NCBI RefSeq assembly: GCF_025466085.1
Contig: NZ_JANLOD010000065.1
Span: forward strand, 115,470-179,469
Reading direction: 5' to 3'
Length of the DNA: 64,000 bases
Origin: Pseudomonas sp. 14P_8.1_Bac3
GTDB taxonomy: Bacteria > Pseudomonadota > Gammaproteobacteria > Pseudomonadales > Pseudomonadaceae
A model generated the notes under the pieces. It ran no database searches. It saw only the letters and a program-made list of their open reading frames with translations, and was not told where the DNA came from. Below, one piece after another: positions 60,076 to 64,000 of this stretch (position 1 is its first letter; each line of letters starts with the position of its first letter). Position numbers and translations under genes: made by a program.

Positions 60076-62673
60076 ATGAACACTGAATTCCGTAAACCGC
60101 TGCCCGGCAGCCATCTGGATTACTTCGACGTCCGTGCGGCGGTCGAGGCGATTCAGCCTGGCGCCTACGACACCCTGCCGTACACCTCCCGCGTGCTCGC
60201 GGAAAACCTGGTGCGTCGCTGCGACCCGGCCACGCTCACCGAATCCCTGAAGCAGTTCATCGAGCGCAAACGCGACCTCGACTTCCCGTGGTTCCCGGCC
60301 CGCGTGGTCTGCCATGACATCCTCGGCCAGACCGCCCTGGTCGACCTCGCCGGCCTGCGCGATGCCATCGCCCTGCAAGGCGGCGACCCGGCCCAAGTGA
60401 ACCCGGTAGTGCCGACGCAACTGATCGTCGACCACTCCCTGGCCGTCGAGCGTGGCGGCTTCGATCCCGAAGCGTTCGAGAAGAACCGCGCCATCGAAGA
60501 CCGTCGTAACGAAGACCGTTTCCACTTCATCAACTGGACCAAGAAAGCCTTCAAGAACGTGGACGTGATTCCACCGGGCAACGGCATCATGCACCAGATC
60601 AACCTGGAGAAAATGTCGCCGGTGATCCAGGTGCGCGACGGCGTTGCGTTCCCTGATACCTGCGTCGGCACCGACAGCCACACCCCGCACGTCGATGCGC
60701 TGGGCGTGATCGCCATCGGTGTCGGTGGCCTCGAAGCGGAGAGTGTGATGCTCGGCCGCGCCTCGTGGATGCGCCTGCCGGAAAGCGTCGGTGTCGAACT
60801 GACCGGCAAACTGCAACCGGGCATCACCGCCACCGACATGGTGCTGGCGTTGACCGAGTTCCTGCGCCAGCAGAAAGTGGTTGGTGCGTGGCTGGAGTTC
60901 TTCGGCGAGGGCGCCTCCAAGCTGACCCTCGGCGACCGCGCGACCATCTCCAACATGGCCCCGGAATACGGCGCCACCGCGGCGATGTTCTACATCGACC
61001 AGCAGACCATCGACTACCTCAAGCTCACCGGCCGCGAAGATGAGCAGGTGCAGTTGGTCGAAAACTACGCCAAGACCACCGGACTGTGGGCCGACAGCCT
61101 GAAGGGTGCGCAATACGAGCGCGGCCTGACGTTTGATCTGTCCTCGGTGGTCCGTAACATGGCCGGCCCGAGCAACCCGCACGCCCGTGTCGCGGTATCG
61201 GATCTGGCGGCCAAAGGTATTTCCGGCCAGTGGGAAGACGTGCCGGGCCAGATGCCGGACGGCGCGGTGATCATCGCCGCCATCACCAGTTGCACCAACA
61301 CCAGCAACCCGCGCAACGTGATCGCCGCCGGCCTGCTGGCGCGCAACGCCAACAAACTCGGGTTGACCCGCAAGCCATGGGTCAAATCGTCCCTGGCCCC
61401 CGGTTCGAAAACCGTGGCGCTGTACCTCGATGAAGCCGGTCTGACCGATGAACTGGAGCAGCTGGGTTTCGGCGTCGTGGCGTTCGCCTGCACCACGTGC
61501 AACGGCATGTCCGGCGCGCTGGATCCGGTGATCCAGCAAGAGATCATCGACCGCGACCTGTACGCCACTGCGGTGCTCTCCGGCAACCGTAACTTCGACG
61601 GCCGGATTCACCCGTACGCCAAGAACGCGTTCCTCGCTTCGCCACCGTTGGTGGTCGCGTATGCCATCGCCGGCACCATCCGTTTCGACATCGAAAAAGA
61701 TGTGTTGGGCCTGGACGCCGACGGCAAGGAAATTCGCCTGAAAGACATCTGGCCGAGCGACGAAGAAATCGATGTGGTGGTCAAAGCTTCGGTCAAGCCT
61801 GAGCAGTTCCGTCAGGTGTACATCCCGATGTTCGCCATCCACGAAGACACCGGGCCGAAAGTCACGCCGCTGTACGACTGGCGTGAGATGAGCACCTACA
61901 TCCGCCGTCCGCCGTATTGGGAAGGCGCACTGGCCGGTGCGCGCCCGCTCAAGGGCATGCGCCCGCTGGCGGTGCTGCCGGACAACATCACCACCGATCA
62001 CCTGTCGCCGTCGAACGCGATCATGCTCGACAGCGCCGCGGGCGAATACCTGGCGAAAATGGGCCTGCCGGAAGAGGATTTCAACTCCTACGCGACCCAC
62101 CGCGGTGACCACTTGACCGCGCAGCGCGCGACCTTCGCCAACCCGAAACTGTTCAACGAAATGGTCCGGGAAAACGGCAAGGTCAAGCAGGGTTCGCTGG
62201 CCCGCGTCGAGCCGGAAGGCCAGGTCATGCGCATGTGGGAGGCCATTGAAACCTACATGGAACGCAAGCAGCCGCTGATCATCATTGCCGGCGCCGACTA
62301 CGGTCAGGGCTCGTCCCGCGACTGGGCCGCGAAGGGCGTGCGTCTGGCCGGTGTGGAGGCGATTGCCGCGGAAGGTTTCGAGCGCATTCACCGTACCAAC
62401 CTGGTGGGTATGGGCGTGTTGCCGCTGGAGTTCCTGCCGGGCACCGATCGCCACACATTGGGCATCGACGGTAGCGAAACCTATGACGTGATCGGCGACC
62501 GCACTCCGCGTGCGCAGCTGACGCTGGTGATCAATCGTCTCAATGGCGAGCGCGTCGAAGTGCCGGTGACCTGCCGACTCGACACCGCCGAAGAAGTGTC
62601 GATCTACGAGGCCGGCGGCGTGTTGCAACGCTTCGCCCAGGACTTCCTCGAAGAGTCGGCGGTCGCCGTCTAA
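60076..62673 (+). CDS. acnD: Fe/S-dependent 2-methylisocitrate dehydratase
   Basis: 865 residues, aconitase-like. Converts 2-methylcitrate to 2-methyl-cis-aconitate. The [4Fe-4S] cysteines are C406 (TSCTNTSNPRN), C472 and C475 (CTTCNGMSG). The swivel domain is C-terminal (GADYGQGSSRDWAAKGVRLAG). ATG at 60076. This AcnD type needs PrpF and replaces PrpD, which is absent here. A long antisense frame over this gene is not coding. Confidence 0.96.
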   Translation: MNTEFRKPLPGSHLDYFDVRAAVEAIQPGAYDTLPYTSRVLAENLVRRCDPATLTESLKQFIERKRDLDFPWFPARVVCHDILGQTALVDLAGLRDAIALQGGDPAQVNPVVPTQLIVDHSLAVERGGFDPEAFEKNRAIEDRRNEDRFHFINWTKKAFKNVDVIPPGNGIMHQINLEKMSPVIQVRDGVAFPDTCVGTDSHTPHVDALGVIAIGVGGLEAESVMLGRASWMRLPESVGVELTGKLQPGITATDMVLALTEFLRQQKVVGAWLEFFGEGASKLTLGDRATISNMAPEYGATAAMFYIDQQTIDYLKLTGREDEQVQLVENYAKTTGLWADSLKGAQYERGLTFDLSSVVRNMAGPSNPHARVAVSDLAAKGISGQWEDVPGQMPDGAVIIAAITSCTNTSNPRNVIAAGLLARNANKLGLTRKPWVKSSLAPGSKTVALYLDEAGLTDELEQLGFGVVAFACTTCNGMSGALDPVIQQEIIDRDLYATAVLSGNRNFDGRIHPYAKNAFLASPPLVVAYAIAGTIRFDIEKDVLGLDADGKEIRLKDIWPSDEEIDVVVKASVKPEQFRQVYIPMFAIHEDTGPKVTPLYDWREMSTYIRRPPYWEGALAGARPLKGMRPLAVLPDNITTDHLSPSNAIMLDSAAGEYLAKMGLPEEDFNSYATHRGDHLTAQRATFANPKLFNEMVRENGKVKQGSLARVEPEGQVMRMWEAIETYMERKQPLIIIAGADYGQGSSRDWAAKGVRLAGVEAIAAEGFERIHRTNLVGMGVLPLEFLPGTDRHTLGIDGSETYDVIGDRTPRAQLTLVINRLNGERVEVPVTCRLDTAEEVSIYEAGGVLQRFAQDFLEESAVAV

Positions 62674-62681
62674 ATCTGTTC

Positions 62682-62714
62682 AGCGATCAAAGGATGATGA
62701 GTCCTTTGATCGCT
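62682..62714. promoter_or_regulatory. Intercistronic hairpin between acnD and prpF
   Basis: AGCGATCAAAGGA-TGATGAG-TCCTTTGATCGCT, a perfect 13-bp stem, directly followed by TTGAAGGAG, the ribosome site of prpF. No T-run, so more likely an RNA processing or stability element than a terminator. It may set how much PrpF is made relative to AcnD. Confidence 0.7.
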
Positions 62715-62728
62715 TTGAAGGAGTACCC

Positions 62729-63919
62729 ATGGCTCACGTAGCACAGATCAAAATCCCCGCCACCTACATGCGGGGCGGCACCAGCAAAGGCGTGTTCTTC
62801 AGCCTGAAAGACCTGCCCGAAGCGGCACAGATTCCCGGCCCGGCGCGCGATGCGTTGTTGCTGCGGGTGATCGGCAGCCCCGACCCGTACGACAAGCAAA
62901 TCGACGGCATGGGCGGCGCGACTTCCAGCACCAGCAAAACCGTGATCCTGTCGAAAAGCATCAAGGCCGACCACGACGTCGATTACCTGTTCGGTCAGGT
63001 CTCCATCGATAAGCCTTTCGTTGACTGGAGCGGCAACTGCGGCAACCTGTCGGCGGCGGTCGGTTCGTTCGCCATCAGCAACGGCCTGGTCGACGCCAGC
63101 CGCATTCCGCATAACGGTGTGGCGGTGGTGCGCGTGTGGCAGGCCAACATCGGCAAGACCATCATCGCCCACGTGCCGATCACCAACGGTGAGGTGCAGG
63201 AAACCGGTGATTTCGAACTCGACGGCGTGACCTTTCCGGCCGCCGAAGTGCAGGTCGAATTCATGGACCCGGCGGCGGAAGAAGAGGGCAGTGGCGGCTC
63301 GATGTTTCCTACCGGCAACCTGGTGGACGACCTCGAAGTGCCCGGCGTCGGGACGTTCAAGGCGACCTTGATCAATGCCGGCATTCCGACCATTTTCGTC
63401 AATGCCGAAGACATCGGTTACACCGGCACCGAGCTGCAGGGCGCGATCAACGGCGATCCGAAAGCGCTGGCGATGTTCGAGACCATTCGGGCTTACGGCG
63501 CGCTGCGCATGGGGTTGATTTCGAATCTGGATGAAGCCGCCAAACGCCAGCACACGCCGAAGGTGGCATTCGTTGCCAAGCCTGCGGATTACGTGGCGTC
63601 CAGTGGCAAAGCGATTGCCGCGGGTGATGTCGATCTGTTAGTGCGGGCGCTGTCCATGGGCAAGTTGCACCACGCGATGATGGGCACCGCGGCGGTGGCC
63701 ATCGGCACGGCGGCAGCGATCACCGGCACCCTGGTGAACCTCGCCGCCGGCGGTGTCGAGCGCAACGCCGTGCGCTTCGGCCATCCGTCCGGCACCTTGC
63801 GCGTGGGCGCTGAAGCGAGCCAGGTGAACGGCGAGTGGACCGTGAACAAAGCCATCATGAGCCGCAGTGCTCGGGTGTTGATGGAAGGGTTCGTGCGTAT
63901 TCCCGGCGATTCGTTCTGA
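62729..63919 (+). CDS. prpF: PrpF, 2-methylaconitate isomerase
   Basis: 396 residues. Isomerises the AcnD product so that aconitase can continue the cycle. YMRGGTSKGVFF (about 11-22) and WSGNCGNLSAAVGSFAI (about 94-110) are the PrpF/diaminopimelate-epimerase fold motifs. ATG at 62729, 6 bases after AAGGAG. Last gene of the operon in the window; a REP begins about 16 bases after its stop. Confidence 0.95.
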   Translation: MAHVAQIKIPATYMRGGTSKGVFFSLKDLPEAAQIPGPARDALLLRVIGSPDPYDKQIDGMGGATSSTSKTVILSKSIKADHDVDYLFGQVSIDKPFVDWSGNCGNLSAAVGSFAISNGLVDASRIPHNGVAVVRVWQANIGKTIIAHVPITNGEVQETGDFELDGVTFPAAEVQVEFMDPAAEEEGSGGSMFPTGNLVDDLEVPGVGTFKATLINAGIPTIFVNAEDIGYTGTELQGAINGDPKALAMFETIRAYGALRMGLISNLDEAAKRQHTPKVAFVAKPADYVASSGKAIAAGDVDLLVRALSMGKLHHAMMGTAAVAIGTAAAITGTLVNLAAGGVERNAVRFGHPSGTLRVGAEASQVNGEWTVNKAIMSRSARVLMEGFVRIPGDSF

Positions 63920-63934
63920 CCTCCACACCGAACC

Positions 63935-63966
63935 CGTGTGGGAGCGGGCTTGCTCGCGAAAGCGGT
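63935..63966. repeat. REP arm at the window end
   Basis: GTGTGGGAGCGGGCTTGCTCGCGAAAGCGG followed by TCTGTCATTCGAC, which resembles the interior of the REPIN at 59914. The partner arm should lie just beyond base 64000. Confidence 0.85.
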
Positions 63967-64000
63967 CTGTCATTCGACAGTAATTTTTGATGTAATTACG

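Noticed and set aside
59959..62628. 889-codon open frame on the minus strand
   Set aside because: Antisense to acnD, which has all motifs. Long antisense frames are common in high-GC genes with this codon use; the translation is rich in His, Gln and Arg without domain pattern.
7018..64000. CRISPR-like spaced repeats
   Set aside because: The recurring elements are inverted REP pairs scattered singly between genes, not direct repeats with regular spacers, and no cas gene is present.

Overview
The window is chromosomal DNA of a Pseudomonas, most likely of the P. fluorescens group. The grounds are a high-GC coding style, the gene content (kdpFABCDE, thrH, prpB-prpC-acnD-prpF under a GntR regulator, APS-type cysH, RraB-like and CHAD genes) and about seventeen REP/REPIN palindromes built on the GTGGGAGCGGGCTTGCTCGCGA core that is typical of fluorescent pseudomonads. 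No phage, integron, CRISPR array, rRNA operon or intact insertion sequence was seen.

Layout. 0-2.2 kb: AT-richer 3' end of a surface-glycan cluster (partial GtrA flippase, methyltransferase, WecE-like sugar aminotransferase). 2.4-6.9 kb: ComEA-like protein, an SDR/FabF pair, small genes and an ethanolamine-permease gene broken by an internal deletion. 7.2-15.3 kb: complete high-affinity potassium uptake operon kdpFABC with its sensor kinase and regulator kdpDE. 15.5-22.7 kb: patatin phospholipase, lipoprotein, CHAD protein, thioesterase, Mpo1-like membrane protein, spermidine synthase and RraB-like protein. 23.1-26.3 kb: a three-gene operon (circularly permuted ATP-grasp, alpha-E, transglutaminase) that looks like a peptide-ligating system without a known product. 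26.4-34.8 kb: c-type cytochrome, a two-gene beta-oxidation operon, glutamine amidotransferase, CorA-type transporter, PlsC-type acyltransferase and a crotonase. 35.2 kb: tRNA-Ser(GGA), followed by an orphan Wzz-type chain-length regulator.

37-45 kb is the most accessory part. It has a pair of near-identical glycine-zipper proteins, two tiny acidic proteins, and a 1621-residue Rhs protein whose C-terminus reads as a cholera-toxin/heat-labile-enterotoxin-like ADP-ribosyltransferase. The next gene overlaps the Rhs stop codon and is the likely immunity gene.

44.8-51.9 kb: HAD phosphatase, a divergent SDR/LysR pair, hydantoin racemase with an NCS1 permease, cysH and thrH. 52-56.6 kb: pabB, then a second ATP-grasp / transglutaminase-like / retropepsin-like operon. 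56.9-63.9 kb: the 2-methylcitrate (propionate) operon, whose GntR regulator has a perfect ATTGTCGACAAT palindrome upstream and a second core just before its start codon. REPINs sit in many of the intergenic gaps, including inside the kdp and prp operons. Gene functions come from reading translations and motifs by eye; no database search was run.
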